Shown here piece after piece: positions 33,179-42,852 of a stretch of 64,000 nucleotides of DNA (its first letter is position 1; each line of letters begins with the position of its first letter). Source of the stretch: Brevundimonas sp. SH203 (GTDB lineage Bacteria > Pseudomonadota > Alphaproteobacteria > Caulobacterales > Caulobacteraceae). The DNA lies in contig NZ_BDMM01000002.1 of NCBI RefSeq assembly GCF_002157625.1, positions 62,001 to 126,000 of the forward strand, in the 5' to 3' direction. The position numbers and the translations under genes are program-made. Under the pieces are notes generated by a model. It worked only from the letters and a program-made list of their open reading frames with translations, was not told where the DNA came from and searched no databases.

Positions 33179-34870
33179 CTAGCGCTCGCCGCCGACCGCG
33201 CCGGCCTGAGCGATCAGGACCGGCTCGGCCTGGGGCGGCGGGGCGACATAGTCCAGGGCGATGGGCGCGGCCCGGGCGCCCGAGGCCAGGGCGTCCAGCG
33301 TTTTCAACGGCCCGCCGAACATCCGCTGATAGATCCAGTAGCTGGCCACGACCTTTTCGACATAGTCGCGGGCCTGGGGCACGTCGATGGTCTCGATCAG
33401 CAGCAGGGGATCGGCGTCCGGCCCCAGCTTCCTGACCGCCGCCAGCATCGGTCCCGGCCCGGCGTTGTAGGAGGCCACGGCCCGCAGCAGGTCGCCCTGG
33501 AAGGCGGGCAGGGCCAGCATCCGGCTGATATAGGCCTGGCCCAGCCGCAGGTTCACCGCCGGGTTGAACAGCCGGGTCGGATCGCTGACGAAGCCGCGGT
33601 CGCCGCTCAGTTCCGCCGCCGTCGTCGGCATCACCTGCATCAGCCCATAGGCGCCGACGTTGGAGCGGGCCGTGGCGTTGAAGTCGGTCTCCTTGCGGGC
33701 CAGCGCATAGACCAGCGCCTTTTCGATGACGAAGCCGCCTTCGGGCGTCAGGTCGGGCATCGGATAGCGGGTCGCGTCGATGCGGCTGGCCTCGGCGGCG
33801 GTGTTGACCGGCAGGATGGCGCGGGCCAGGGCGTTCCACATCTTGGCGGCGTCGCCGACGGCGGTGCGAAGGTTGGAGCGCAGCTCGGTCTCGGCGTCGG
33901 CGCGGCGGCCGACCTCGTAGAAGGCGACGGTGCGGCGAGCGCGGGCGTCGGTCTGGACGAAGGCTTCCAGCGCGGTCGGCTCGACGCTGGCGCTCTGGGG
34001 CACATAGGCGGCGCGGCGCAGGCGGGCCTCGGCCTCGTAGGGGCGGGGCCCCATGTTCTCGATGGTCGGCTCCTCGCCCAGCTGACGCAGGGCGATCTGG
34101 CCATAGAAGGTGGCGGGCCACTGACCGGCCAGATGCAGATATTCGTTGACCCGGTCCTGGCGGCCCGACTGCGACGCCGACCGCGCGGTCCAATAGGCGG
34201 CGCCGGCGCGCACCCAGGGGTCTTCGGTCGGATCGTTGGCGACGCGCTCGAAGGCGGCGAAGGCTTCGTGGAACTGGCCAAGTCGCCATTCCGCCAGGCC
34301 GACCGTCCACCAGTCGCCGATCTGGCGCCCGACGGACGAGGCGCCGGTCAGGTCGTCGTTGTTATAGGCGACGCGCGCGGCCTTGGCCGGATCGTCGACC
34401 CCGCCGCCGCCGGACACGGCCGTCACCAGGCTGTTCCACGTCCGGCCGATCACGCCGCCGGGGCGCGTCGGCTCGGGCGCGCCGTCCGGGCGGCGACGTA
34501 GGGCCAGCGTATAGACGCGGTCGGCGCAGGGCAGGTCGGAATAGGTCTCCAGCCAGGCCGTCAGCTCTTCGTAGGTGGCGACGTGGTCGGGGTGGAACAG
34601 GCTTTCGAACTCGACCTGGCCCAAGAGGACGCGATCCTGGGCCTGGCGGGCCGAGGCGCGGGCGGCCTCGATGTCGCCGCGCTTCAGGGCGTCGAAGGCG
34701 GTGGTGTAGGAGATCCGATCGGCGGAACTCAGGGCGACGGGGCGGCCGGAACCGGCGCTCGAATCGGCCGTTGAACCGGCATAGGGCGCCTCGGCCCAGG
34801 CCGCGCACGAGATGGCGCAAACGGCGACAGCCAGCGTCGGCGCGAGAAACGCGCGGCGGAACAGGTGCAT
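33179..34870 (-). CDS. Soluble-type lytic murein transglycosylase
   Basis: This 563-residue periplasmic enzyme cleaves peptidoglycan glycan strands with formation of 1,6-anhydro-MurNAc. It has a signal peptide (residues 1-27), a long helical superhelix of the Slt type (about 50-370) and a C-terminal SLT domain. The catalytic glutamate is Glu394 in ARKETDFNATARS; GAYGLMQVMPTTAAEL and RAVASYNAGPGPML complete the domain. It is a single gene, convergent with the small membrane gene and divergent from nothing close. The exact class (Slt70-like) is inferred from the superhelix. Confidence 0.92.
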   Translation of the reverse strand: MHLFRRAFLAPTLAVAVCAISCAAWAEAPYAGSTADSSAGSGRPVALSSADRISYTTAFDALKRGDIEAARASARQAQDRVLLGQVEFESLFHPDHVATYEELTAWLETYSDLPCADRVYTLALRRRPDGAPEPTRPGGVIGRTWNSLVTAVSGGGGVDDPAKAARVAYNNDDLTGASSVGRQIGDWWTVGLAEWRLGQFHEAFAAFERVANDPTEDPWVRAGAAYWTARSASQSGRQDRVNEYLHLAGQWPATFYGQIALRQLGEEPTIENMGPRPYEAEARLRRAAYVPQSASVEPTALEAFVQTDARARRTVAFYEVGRRADAETELRSNLRTAVGDAAKMWNALARAILPVNTAAEASRIDATRYPMPDLTPEGGFVIEKALVYALARKETDFNATARSNVGAYGLMQVMPTTAAELSGDRGFVSDPTRLFNPAVNLRLGQAYISRMLALPAFQGDLLRAVASYNAGPGPMLAAVRKLGPDADPLLLIETIDVPQARDYVEKVVASYWIYQRMFGGPLKTLDALASGARAAPIALDYVAPPPQAEPVLIAQAGAVGGER

Positions 34871-34964
34871 AAGCGGCGGCCCCCTCGTTGGCGACGGCCG
34901 TCCTTCAAAAGCACAAAGGCGGCGCGTGTATGGCGATGGTCGTCAGCATGTCACAATGCCGCCG

Positions 34965-35777
34965 TTAGCCTTGTTCTTCAACCGAGTCCGTTTCAAGGCG
35001 AACCGCCAACGAAAGCAGATCGGCCCAGGCCTGGCGCTTGGCCTGGGGCTGACGCAGCAGGAATGCGGGGTGCAGGGTCGGCATGACGGGGGCGGACACG
35101 CCGCCTTCCGCCAGACGCCATTCCTGCCAGCGCCCGCGCAGTTTCATGATCCCTTCCTCGGCCTGAAGCACGGATTTGGCCGAGGCGGCGCCCAGCAGCA
35201 GAACCGCGCGCGGCTTCAACAGGGCGAAGGCGCGCTCGACGAAGGGGGCGCAGACCGCCTGCTCCTGCGGGCTGGGCGTGCGATTGCCGGGCGGGCGCCA
35301 GAAGACGGTGTTGGTGATGAAGACCCGGTCGGTCAGACCCGTCGCCGCCAGCATCCGGTCCAGCAACTGGCCGGCCTTGCCCACGAAGGGCTGGCCGATC
35401 CGGTCCTCGTCCGCGCCGGGGCCTTCGCCGACGATCAGGACCGGGGCGTTGGGATTGCCGCGTCCGAACACCGACTGGGTCGCGCCCATACCGCGCAGGG
35501 GACAGCCTTCGAAGGCGGCGACGGCGGCGGCCAGATCCTGAAGCGTGGCGGCGCCGGCGGCCAGACGTCGCGCCTCGGCCGCCGCGTCCTCGGCGACGTA
35601 TCCGGCCAGGGGCGGGGCCACCGAGGCGGTCGCGCGCTGGACCGCCTTCACCGCCGGCGGAGGCGCGATATGGGTGTGATCGACCGGCGCGTCGCCATAG
35701 CAGGCGTCCACCCCCGCATCCCGCCAGAAGGCGAGCAGGCTTTCGACTGCAGCGATGTCGTGGGGTTGCGCGTTCAT
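34965..35777 (-). CDS. Family 4-type uracil-DNA glycosylase lacking two cluster cysteines
   Basis: This 270-residue uracil-DNA glycosylase removes uracil from DNA. Motif 1 GEGPGADEDRIGQPFVG starts at residue 117, RPPGNRTPSPQE follows at 161 and motif 3 is LHPAFLLRQP at 235. Family 4 enzymes normally hold a 4Fe-4S cluster with four cysteines. Here only Cys92 and Cys176 are present: the positions usually filled by the first and third cysteine appear to be Phe89 (AFEGCPL) and Trp160 (VFWRPPG). The N-terminal 85 residues are a non-conserved extension. The cluster is therefore probably absent. Confidence 0.9.
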   Translation of the reverse strand: MNAQPHDIAAVESLLAFWRDAGVDACYGDAPVDHTHIAPPPAVKAVQRATASVAPPLAGYVAEDAAAEARRLAAGAATLQDLAAAVAAFEGCPLRGMGATQSVFGRGNPNAPVLIVGEGPGADEDRIGQPFVGKAGQLLDRMLAATGLTDRVFITNTVFWRPPGNRTPSPQEQAVCAPFVERAFALLKPRAVLLLGAASAKSVLQAEEGIMKLRGRWQEWRLAEGGVSAPVMPTLHPAFLLRQPQAKRQAWADLLSLAVRLETDSVEEQG

Positions 35778-35867
35778 GTCTCGGACTACCGATAAGCCTT
35801 GACCGCCGTCACGTCACCTTCCGATAAGCGGCATAACCACACGGACAACCGGGATTCAGGGGGAAAA

Positions 35868-37628
35868 ATGGCCGAGGACGTCATCGAGGGCGGCGCCAAG
35901 AACGCCCGTCAGGACGCCATTATCGACAATCTGCCGCCGCTGGAGGCGCTGAACGGCGTCGAGCGCGAGGTGATGGAATACGATGTCGTCATCGTCGGCG
36001 GCGGCCCGGCCGGCCTGTCGGCCGCCATCCGCCTGAAGCAGCGCGCGGAAAAGGACGGCAAGGACATCTCCGTCGCCGTGCTGGAAAAGGCGGCCGAGGT
36101 CGGCGGCCATATCCTGTCGGGCGCCGTGATCGACCCCAAGGCGCTGAACGAACTGTTCCCCGACTGGAAGGACCGTGGCGCGCCGCTGGAGACGCCGGTG
36201 ACGAAGGACCGCTTCCTGCTGCTGGGGCCGCAGGGGTCGGCGCCCCTGCCGATGCCGCTGCTGCCACCCTTCATGCATAATCACGGCTGCTATATCGCCT
36301 CGCTGGGCAACGTCACGCGCTGGCTGGGCGAACAGGCCGAGGCGCTGGGCGTCGAGGTCTATCCCGGCATGGCCGCCAGCCACGTCGTCTGGGACGACGC
36401 CGCAGGACGGGTCAAGGGCGTGGTCGCCGGGGTGTTCGGCATCGACCGCGAGGGCAAGCCGACCGACGACTTCCAGCCGGGCATCGAACTGCACGGCAAA
36501 TATGTCTTCATCGCCGAGGGCGTGCGCGGCTCCCTGGCCAAGACCATCATCGCCCGCCACAAGCTGCAGGACGGCAAGTCGCCGCAGAAATACGGCATCG
36601 GCCTGAAGGAGCTGTGGCAGGTGCCGGCCGAGCAGCATCAGCCGGGCCTGGCCCAGCACACGACCGGCTGGCCGCTGGACGAACACACGGGCGGCGGCAG
36701 CTTCCTGTATCATTTCGGCGACCGCTATGTGGCCGTCGGCTATGTCGTCCACCTGAACTACAAGAACCCCTTCCTGTCGCCGTTCGACGAGTTCCAGCGG
36801 TTCAAGCACCACCCCGACATCGCAAGACACCTGGAGGGCGGGACGCGCATCTCCTACGGCGCGCGGGCCATCACCGAGGGCGGCCTGCAGTCGATCCCGA
36901 AACTCAGCTTCCCCGGCGGGGCGCTGATCGGCTGTTCGGCGGGCTTCGTGAACGTGCCGCGCATCAAGGGCAGCCACAACGCCATGAAGACCGGGATGCT
37001 GGCCGCCGACGCCGCCTATGAGGCGGTGCAGGCCGGACGGTCGGGCGACGAACTGATCGAATACCAGACCGCCTTCGAAAAGAGCTGGGTCCACAAGGAG
37101 CTGTCGCTCGTCCGTAACGCCAAGCCCCTGCTGTCCAGGTTCGGCACGACCCTGGGCGGGGCGTTCGGCATGTTCGACATGTGGTGCCGCACGCTGCTGG
37201 GCGGCTGGTCGCCGATCCCGACGCTGAAGCACGAGAAAACGGACGCGGCCTCGACCGAGCTGGCGGCTAACCACAAGCCGATCAAATATCCCAAGCCGGA
37301 CGGCAAACTGTCGTTCGACAAGCTGTCGTCGGTGTTCATCTCCAACACCAATCACGCGGAGGACCAGCCGGCGCACCTGAAGCTGCTGGACCCGACCATC
37401 CCGATCCGCGTCAACCTGCCCGAATACGGTGAGCCTGCGCGGCTGTACTGCCCGGCGGGGGTGTACGAGGTCGTCTATGGCGACGAGGCGGCCAAGGCCG
37501 ATCCGCGCTTCGTCATCAACGCCCAGAACTGCGTCCACTGCAAAACCTGCGACATCAAGGACCCGTCGCAGAACATCGTCTGGACCACGCCCGAGGGCGG
37601 CGGCGGCCCCAACTATCCGAATATGTGA
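35868..37628 (+). CDS. Electron transfer flavoprotein-ubiquinone oxidoreductase
   Basis: ETF-QO passes electrons from electron transfer flavoprotein to ubiquinone at the inner membrane and so links fatty and amino acid oxidation to respiration. The 586-residue protein has an FAD-binding motif (DVVIVGGGPAGLSAAIRLKQ), the segment VGGHILSGAVIDPKALNELF, and a C-terminal 4Fe-4S site with Cys528 (LYCPAGVYEV), Cys555, Cys558 and Cys561 (NCVHCKTCDIKDPSQNI). The ATG at 35868 follows AGGGGG; the open frame upstream is not family-like. It is followed by a TPR gene and ispE. Confidence 0.97.
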   Translation: MAEDVIEGGAKNARQDAIIDNLPPLEALNGVEREVMEYDVVIVGGGPAGLSAAIRLKQRAEKDGKDISVAVLEKAAEVGGHILSGAVIDPKALNELFPDWKDRGAPLETPVTKDRFLLLGPQGSAPLPMPLLPPFMHNHGCYIASLGNVTRWLGEQAEALGVEVYPGMAASHVVWDDAAGRVKGVVAGVFGIDREGKPTDDFQPGIELHGKYVFIAEGVRGSLAKTIIARHKLQDGKSPQKYGIGLKELWQVPAEQHQPGLAQHTTGWPLDEHTGGGSFLYHFGDRYVAVGYVVHLNYKNPFLSPFDEFQRFKHHPDIARHLEGGTRISYGARAITEGGLQSIPKLSFPGGALIGCSAGFVNVPRIKGSHNAMKTGMLAADAAYEAVQAGRSGDELIEYQTAFEKSWVHKELSLVRNAKPLLSRFGTTLGGAFGMFDMWCRTLLGGWSPIPTLKHEKTDAASTELAANHKPIKYPKPDGKLSFDKLSSVFISNTNHAEDQPAHLKLLDPTIPIRVNLPEYGEPARLYCPAGVYEVVYGDEAAKADPRFVINAQNCVHCKTCDIKDPSQNIVWTTPEGGGGPNYPNM

Positions 37629-37636
37629 TTTCGGAC

Positions 37637-37668
37637 CCGCCCATTCCCGCTTTCGCGGGGATGGGCGG
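37637..37668. repeat. Hairpin repeat of the cattcccgc family
   Basis: CCGCCCATTCCCGC and GCGGGGATGGGCGG form a 14-pair stem with one G-U pair and a TTTC loop, nine bases after the ETF-QO stop codon. It is related to the hairpin arms around 42.7 and 42.8 kb and may stop transcription of the ETF-QO gene. Confidence 0.65.
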
Positions 37669-37728
37669 AACGCTCAAGACGCCATCTGTCCTCTTGCGGG
37701 GGCGGGGGAAACCGTGAAGGGTCCGGGC

Positions 37729-39603
37729 ATGATCGCCTCCCGTTCCCGCCTGTTCTCCGCCTCCCTGACCGTCGTCGCCCTGGCCATCGCCGGACAGGCT
37801 GCAGCCCAGGACGTCGCGCCCGCCGCGCCGACGCCGCAAAGCCATCCGCCGGCCGTGATCCTGGAGCCGGGCCAGCCCGTTCCCGGCCAGACGGCGCCGG
37901 CGACCCCGGATGCGGCCTCCGATCCCCACATCGTCATCACCGACACGCCCGCGACTCCGGCCATTCCGGCGGTCTGGGCGCCGGTCCCGACCAACGCCGA
38001 GGGGCGCAGCGCCTATGGCCTGTATCTGGCCGGCAAGCTGGCGCTGATGCAGGGGGAGGGGGCGCAAGGCTCCGACCTGCTGGCCCAGGCCGAGCGGCTG
38101 ACGCCGGAACAGCCCCGGGTGCGCGAACAGGCTTTCACCTCGGCGCTGCTGACCGGCGATCTGGACGTGGCGGCGGCCCTGGCGCCGACCGACGCCGCGG
38201 CCTCGCCCGCCTTCGTCGAGGGCGGACGGCTTGTCCGGCTGGTTCAGGACTACGCCCACGGCGACGCCCGCGCCGCCAACGCCGCCCTGGCGGCCCAGCC
38301 GATCGGCGCGCCGCACGCCCGCGCGGGGCTGCTGGTCTCGCCGTGGATCGCGGCGGCGGCCGGCGACTGGACCCGCGCGCTGCAGCCTGCGCCCACCGCC
38401 GGCGATCCGCTGACCCTGGCCTTCGCCCGCATCAATCGCGCGACCCTGCTGGAGCGCCGCCGCAAATACGCCGAGGCCGAGGTCGAGCTGAAGGCGGCGG
38501 CCGACGCCCCGACCATCGGCGCCCTGTTCAAACGCCCCTATGGCGAGTTCATGGAGCGGCGCGGCCGCCGCGACGAGGCCATCGCCCTGTACCGCGCGGC
38601 CATGGCGGTCCAGCCGGTCGATCCGGGCGTGGCGCGCGCCCTGCAACGGGCCGAGACGGGCGGACGGCCCCCCGCCTCGCCCGATCTGCGCGAAGGCGCG
38701 GCCCAGGCCCTGGTCACGGCCGCCGCCCAGGCCTCGGCCGAGCGGGGCAACGAATTCGCCGCCGTCTATCTGCGTCTTGCGCAAAACCTCCATCCCGACG
38801 CCGAGACCGAATATCAGCTGGCCCAGGTCCTGGCCCGCGCCGGTCTGAAAAGCTCGGCCCGCGCCGCCCTGTCGCGGGTGGGGACCGAGGACGCGGCTCT
38901 CTACGCCGCCGCCCGCGCCCAGATGGCTGTCAGCCTGGAGGAGGAGGGGCAGTCGCAGGACGCCCTGACCGAACTGCGCCGCGCCTTCGCCGCCAGCCCC
39001 GACAATCGCCAGATCGCCCTGGTTCTGGCCGGTCAGCTGATGCAGTTGAAGCAGCACGACGAGGCGCTGGCCCTGCTGGACGGCCCGGTGCTGAACGCCG
39101 CCGATCAGGGCGCCAACGTCCACTTCTTGCGCGGCGCCGCCTATGAGGCCCTGAACCGCACGACCGAGGCCGAAGCCGAGCTGTGGGCCGCGCTTCAGGC
39201 CGCGCCCAACGACGCCGACATGCTGAACTATCTGGGCTATCTGTGGGTGGACAAGGGGCTACGGGTCCAGGAGGGCGCGGCCATGATCGCCCGCGCCCAT
39301 GCGCTGGAACCCGACAACGGCAACATCCAGGACTCGCTGGGCTGGGCGCAGTTCAAACAGGGCCAGTACGACACCGCCGTCGACACCCTGGAACAGGCCG
39401 TCGACAAGGAGCCGGCCAACGCCGAGATCAATGACCATCTGGGCGACGCCTATTGGAAGGTGGGCCGCCAGCGCGAAGCCGTCTGGCTGTGGAACCGCGT
39501 CCTGGTGCTGGACCCCGACGCCGAACGCCGCGCCGAGGTCGAACGCAAGATCGCTGACGGGCTGGATAGGCCGGGTTCGACGGGGCAGGGCGTCTCCAAC
39601 TGA
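37729..39603 (+). CDS. Secreted tetratricopeptide-repeat protein
   Basis: This 624-residue protein has a signal peptide (SLTVVALAIAGQAAAQ), a proline/alanine-rich linker to about residue 85, and then helical repeats to the end. Clear TPR units near the C-terminus include DADMLNYLGYLWVDKGLRVQ, NIQDSLGWAQFKQGQYDTAV and EINDHLGDAYWKVGRQREAV. It is expected to act in the periplasm or at the outer membrane as a scaffold. The gene between ETF-QO and ispE is conserved in relatives. A GTG at 37714 is an alternative start. No enzymatic motif is present. Confidence 0.88.
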   Translation: MIASRSRLFSASLTVVALAIAGQAAAQDVAPAAPTPQSHPPAVILEPGQPVPGQTAPATPDAASDPHIVITDTPATPAIPAVWAPVPTNAEGRSAYGLYLAGKLALMQGEGAQGSDLLAQAERLTPEQPRVREQAFTSALLTGDLDVAAALAPTDAAASPAFVEGGRLVRLVQDYAHGDARAANAALAAQPIGAPHARAGLLVSPWIAAAAGDWTRALQPAPTAGDPLTLAFARINRATLLERRRKYAEAEVELKAAADAPTIGALFKRPYGEFMERRGRRDEAIALYRAAMAVQPVDPGVARALQRAETGGRPPASPDLREGAAQALVTAAAQASAERGNEFAAVYLRLAQNLHPDAETEYQLAQVLARAGLKSSARAALSRVGTEDAALYAAARAQMAVSLEEEGQSQDALTELRRAFAASPDNRQIALVLAGQLMQLKQHDEALALLDGPVLNAADQGANVHFLRGAAYEALNRTTEAEAELWAALQAAPNDADMLNYLGYLWVDKGLRVQEGAAMIARAHALEPDNGNIQDSLGWAQFKQGQYDTAVDTLEQAVDKEPANAEINDHLGDAYWKVGRQREAVWLWNRVLVLDPDAERRAEVERKIADGLDRPGSTGQGVSN

Positions 39604-39619
39604 TCCGCCGGCTCTGAAC

Positions 39620-39747
39620 CGTCATTCCGGGGCGTCCGAAGGACGAGCCCGGAACCCAGGAGGCGTGCATAGGTGATGGCCGTGTCCGGCGGGGCGGATG
39701 CGGTCCTGGTTTCCGGGTTCCTCGCTGCGCTCGGCCCCGGAATGACG
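39620..39747. repeat. 128-base inverted-repeat element
   Basis: Outer arms CGTCATTCCGGGG and CCCCGGAATGACG are perfect complements. Inner arms (CCCGGAACCCAGG / CCTGGTTTCCGGG) and the small hairpin CGTCC-gaa-GGACG lie inside. The element at 57981-58107 has the same plan in the opposite orientation. It fills most of the gap between the TPR gene and ispE. Confidence 0.82.
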
Positions 39748-39801
39748 AGCGGAGGTGGATGGGCGGGTGAAATATGCAGGGGCATGGGCTAGTCACGGCC
39801 C

Positions 39802-40674
39802 ATGACCGTCTGCACCGCCCTGGCCCCGGCCAAGATCAATCTGTTCCTGCACGTCGGGGCCGTGGACGGGGACGGCTATCATCCGCTCAGCAGCCTGGTC
39901 GCCTTCGCCGATGTGGGCGATCGGGTGTCGGTCGCGCCGGCCGGGCGGCTGTCGCTGGAGGTCGTCGGTCCCTTCGCGGGCGGCCTGTCGGGCGAGGGGG
40001 ACAATCTGATCCTGCGCGCGCTGCGCCGGCTGGGCGAGGCGACCGGGGCAGGCGAGCCGGGGCTGAAGGTCGTGCTGGACAAGCGACTGCCCATCGCGGC
40101 GGGTCTGGGCGGCGGATCGTCCGACGCGGGCGCGGCGCTGAAGCTGGCGCGCGAGGTTCTGGCGCTGGACATCGACGATGCGGGGCTGGAGGCGGCGGCG
40201 GCCGTGGTCGGGGCCGACGGTCCCATGTGCCTGCGGATGCGAACCGCCTGGGCCGAGGGGCGGGGCGACGTCCTGACCGACGAACCGCGCCTGCCGCCCC
40301 TGCCGGCCGTCCTGTTCAATCCGGGCGTCCCGTCGCCCACCGGCGCGGTCTATCGGGCCTATGACGCCGGTTCCGTCGCGGCGGCGGATCGTCCGGCGCC
40401 GCCCGTCGACTGGAGCGTCGGCGGCGTGATCGACTGGCTGTCGGCCCGGCGCAACGATCTGCAGGCCCCGGCCGTGGCCCTGACGCCCGCCATCGCCGAC
40501 GCCTTGTGCGCCGTCGCCGCGACGCCCGAGGTCGCCCTGACGCGGATGTCCGGTTCCGGCGCGACGGTGTTCGGCCTATATCCCAGCCTTCAGGCGGCCG
40601 AGGCGGCGGCGGCCATTCTGGCCCAAACCCATCCGAGCGCCTGGGTTCAGTCGACCTGTCTGGCGGAACAGTAA
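39802..40674 (+). CDS. ispE: 4-diphosphocytidyl-2-C-methyl-D-erythritol kinase
   Basis: IspE phosphorylates CDP-methylerythritol in the non-mevalonate isoprenoid pathway. The 290-residue GHMP kinase starts TALAPAKINLFLHVGAVDGD and carries the ATP-binding loop LPIAAGLGGGSSDAGAALKL, with LMGADGPMCL-like VVGADGPMCL further on and the C-terminal motif LTRMSGSGATVFGLY. Length is normal for the family. A copy of the intergenic inverted repeat separates it from the TPR gene. Confidence 0.97.
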   Translation: MTVCTALAPAKINLFLHVGAVDGDGYHPLSSLVAFADVGDRVSVAPAGRLSLEVVGPFAGGLSGEGDNLILRALRRLGEATGAGEPGLKVVLDKRLPIAAGLGGGSSDAGAALKLAREVLALDIDDAGLEAAAAVVGADGPMCLRMRTAWAEGRGDVLTDEPRLPPLPAVLFNPGVPSPTGAVYRAYDAGSVAAADRPAPPVDWSVGGVIDWLSARRNDLQAPAVALTPAIADALCAVAATPEVALTRMSGSGATVFGLYPSLQAAEAAAAILAQTHPSAWVQSTCLAEQ

Positions 40675-40882
40675 CGCCTCAGTCTTGTGGCCGAATACCG
40701 GCGACAGCAGCCGTTCGGCCCAGCATTCGCCCAGGTCTCGCCGTGATCATCACAAGAGTTACGGTTTGTAACGAAATCCCGGAACCGGATCGCCGGTCTC
40801 CGACTTGGACACCACAGTTCCGATGACTGGAACGGATCGCCGTCTCCCCGCGACGGTCCTCAAACAGAAAAAGGATAGTGTC

Positions 40883-41692
40883 ATGCTTCGTGCCAAACTG
40901 CTTGCCGCGACCGCCGTCGTCACCCTGATGGCCGCCCCCGCCTTCGCTCAGGAGGCCACCCCGACGCAGACCCCGACCGAGACGCCCGCCCAGACCCCGG
41001 ATCGGGCCCCCGCCCCGGCCGCCGCGCCCGTGATGCAGGAGGCCGCGCCCGCCGAAACCGCCGCGACCCAGGCGACGCCCGCCCCGGCCGAAACCGTGGT
41101 CGATGTGCTGAAGTCCAGCGGTCAGTTCACGACGCTGCTGGCCGCGCTGGACGCCGCCCAGCTGACCGACACCCTGGCCAGCCGCCCGGCCATCTCGATC
41201 TTCGCCCCGACGGATGCGGCCTTTGCGGCCCTGCCAGAGGCGGATCGCACCCGTCTGATGGACCCGGCCAATGCGGCCGAGCTTCGTCAGCTGCTGCTCT
41301 ATCACGTCATCGTCGCCGATGTGACGCCCGACCAGATCCAGGGCAAGAAGGGCGGCGTCCCGACCGCCGCCGACAGCCAGATCCTGCTGGACGGCACCGG
41401 CTCGGCCATCAAGGCCGACGGCGCCACGGTGGTCAGCGCCGAGCTTGACGCCTCCAACGGCGCGGTCTTCCCGATCGACAAGGTGCTGAACCCGGCCCAG
41501 TCCATGGCCGCCATGGGCGACGAGGAAGCCGCCGCCCCGGCCGAGGCGACCGCCGCCGCTCCCACGGCCCCGACCGGCGAACCGGCCGCGGCGACCGTCA
41601 CCACCGCCTCGCCCCCGGTCCAGAATCCGACCGACGGCCAGGTCGATCCGGCCCCGAACGGCGGTGAGGCGACCGCCCCGACCCCGAACTGA
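40883..41692 (+). CDS. Secreted fasciclin (FAS1) domain protein
   Basis: This 269-residue exported protein has a signal peptide ([18 protein letters not shown]), a Pro/Thr/Ala-rich stretch to about residue 70, one FAS1 domain and another Ala/Pro/Thr-rich tail. The domain is marked by [35 protein letters not shown] and [20 protein letters not shown]1 domains serve adhesion or protein binding at the cell surface. AAAAAGGA precedes the ATG. The flanking low-complexity parts suggest a wall- or membrane-spanning spacer. A strong terminator follows. Confidence 0.92.
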   Translation: MLRAKLLAATAVVTLMAAPAFAQEATPTQTPTETPAQTPDRAPAPAAAPVMQEAAPAETAATQATPAPAETVVDVLKSSGQFTTLLAALDAAQLTDTLASRPAISIFAPTDAAFAALPEADRTRLMDPANAAELRQLLLYHVIVADVTPDQIQGKKGGVPTAADSQILLDGTGSAIKADGATVVSAELDASNGAVFPIDKVLNPAQSMAAMGDEEAAAPAEATAAAPTAPTGEPAAATVTTASPPVQNPTDGQVDPAPNGGEATAPTPN

Positions 41693-41746
41693 TCCGGGTC
41701 GGCGCGCGCCCCACGCCAAATGGGCGGGCGCAGCGTGTTGAAGCGA

Positions 41747-41781
41747 GAGGCGGCGGGCCCTATGGTCCGCCGTCTTTTTTT
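41747..41781 (+). terminator. Rho-independent terminator after the fasciclin gene
   Basis: GAGGCGGCGGGCC pairs with GGTCCGCCGTCTT (13 pairs including G-U) around the loop CTAT, followed by a run of seven T ending at 41781. It isolates the fasciclin gene from glyQ, which starts only 21 bases later. Confidence 0.88.
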
Positions 41782-41802
41782 GCAGCCCCTCCCGAGCCCG
41801 AT

Positions 41803-42696
41803 TTGACCACCCCGACTGAGCCGCTCGCGTTTCAGGACCTGATCCTGACCCTTCACCGCTATTGGGGCGATCAGGGCTGCGCCATCCTGCAACCCTATGA
41901 CATCGAGGTGGGGGCGGGGACGCTGCACCCGGCCACCGTCCTGCGCGCCCTGGGCCAGAAGCCGTGGAAGGCCGCCTACGTCCAGCCCAGCCGCCGCCCC
42001 GGCGACGGCCGCTATGGCGAGAACCCCAACCGGCTCCAACACTATTATCAATACCAGGTCATCCTGAAGCCGAACCCGGACAACCTTCAGGAACTGTATC
42101 TGGGGTCGCTGGCCGCCATCGGCATCGATCCGAAACTGCACGACATCCGCTTCGTCGAGGACGACTGGGAAAACCCCACCGTCGGCGCCTGGGGCCTGGG
42201 CTGGGAGGTCTGGTGCGACGGGATGGAGGTGACGCAGTTCACCTATTTCCAGGGCGTGGGCGGCATCGAGGTGGATGTGGTCTCGGGCGAACTGACCTAC
42301 GGGCTGGAGCGTCTGGCCATGTATGTTCAGGGCGTCGACAATGTGTACGACCTGAAGTTCACCAAGGAGGGGCTGACCTATGGCGAGGTCTTTCTGGAGA
42401 ACGAGCGCCAGCAGTCCGAGGCCAACTTCCACGGCTATGACGTGGACGGGCTGAAGCGCCGGTTCGAGGACATGGTCGCCGAGGTCTCGCGCCTTCTGGC
42501 CATGACCGGACCCCAGGGCCAGCCGCTGGTCCTGCCCGCCTATGACCAGGTGCTGAAGGCCAGCCATCTGTTCAACCTGATGGATGCGCGCGGCGCCATC
42601 GCCGTGGCCGAACGCCAGAGCTACATCGGCCGCATCCGCGAACTCTGCAAAGCCTGCGCCCTCGCTTACGTCGAACAAGAGCGGAAAACGGCGTGA
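41803..42696 (+). CDS. glyQ: Glycine--tRNA ligase alpha subunit
   Basis: This is the catalytic alpha subunit of the bacterial alpha2beta2 glycyl-tRNA synthetase. The 297-residue protein shows [20 protein letters not shown], the motif 2 region [20 protein letters not shown], and the motif 3 segment [20 protein letters not shown]. The start is a TTG; no better in-frame start is available because the terminator lies just upstream. Its message must read through a long inverted repeat to reach glyS. Confidence 0.97.
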   Translation: MTTPTEPLAFQDLILTLHRYWGDQGCAILQPYDIEVGAGTLHPATVLRALGQKPWKAAYVQPSRRPGDGRYGENPNRLQHYYQYQVILKPNPDNLQELYLGSLAAIGIDPKLHDIRFVEDDWENPTVGAWGLGWEVWCDGMEVTQFTYFQGVGGIEVDVVSGELTYGLERLAMYVQGVDNVYDLKFTKEGLTYGEVFLENERQQSEANFHGYDVDGLKRRFEDMVAEVSRLLAMTGPQGQPLVLPAYDQVLKASHLFNLMDARGAIAVAERQSYIGRIRELCKACALAYVEQERKTA

Positions 42697-42704
42697 TTTC
42701 CATT

Positions 42705-42836
42705 TCCGCTCATCCCCGCGAAAGCGGGGACCCAGTCCTGTCGCGAGGCGCTATGTCTGGGATTGCGGTTGAAGCCCATACGGCGCTGGTTTTGCGCCCA
42801 AAGCGCTGGGTCCCCGCTTTCGCGGGGATGAGCGGA
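42705..42836. repeat. Perfect 31-base inverted repeat between glyQ and glyS
   Basis: The arms 42705-42735 and 42806-42836 are exact reverse complements (the left arm starts TCCGCTCATCCCCGCGAAAG). Each arm itself contains the small hairpin CCCCGC-gaa-GCGGGG. The 70-base centre is less symmetric. It fills the whole space between the two subunit genes, so the transcript forms a long stable hairpin there. Confidence 0.9.
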
Positions 42837-42852
42837 CAGATTTGAGACCCTG

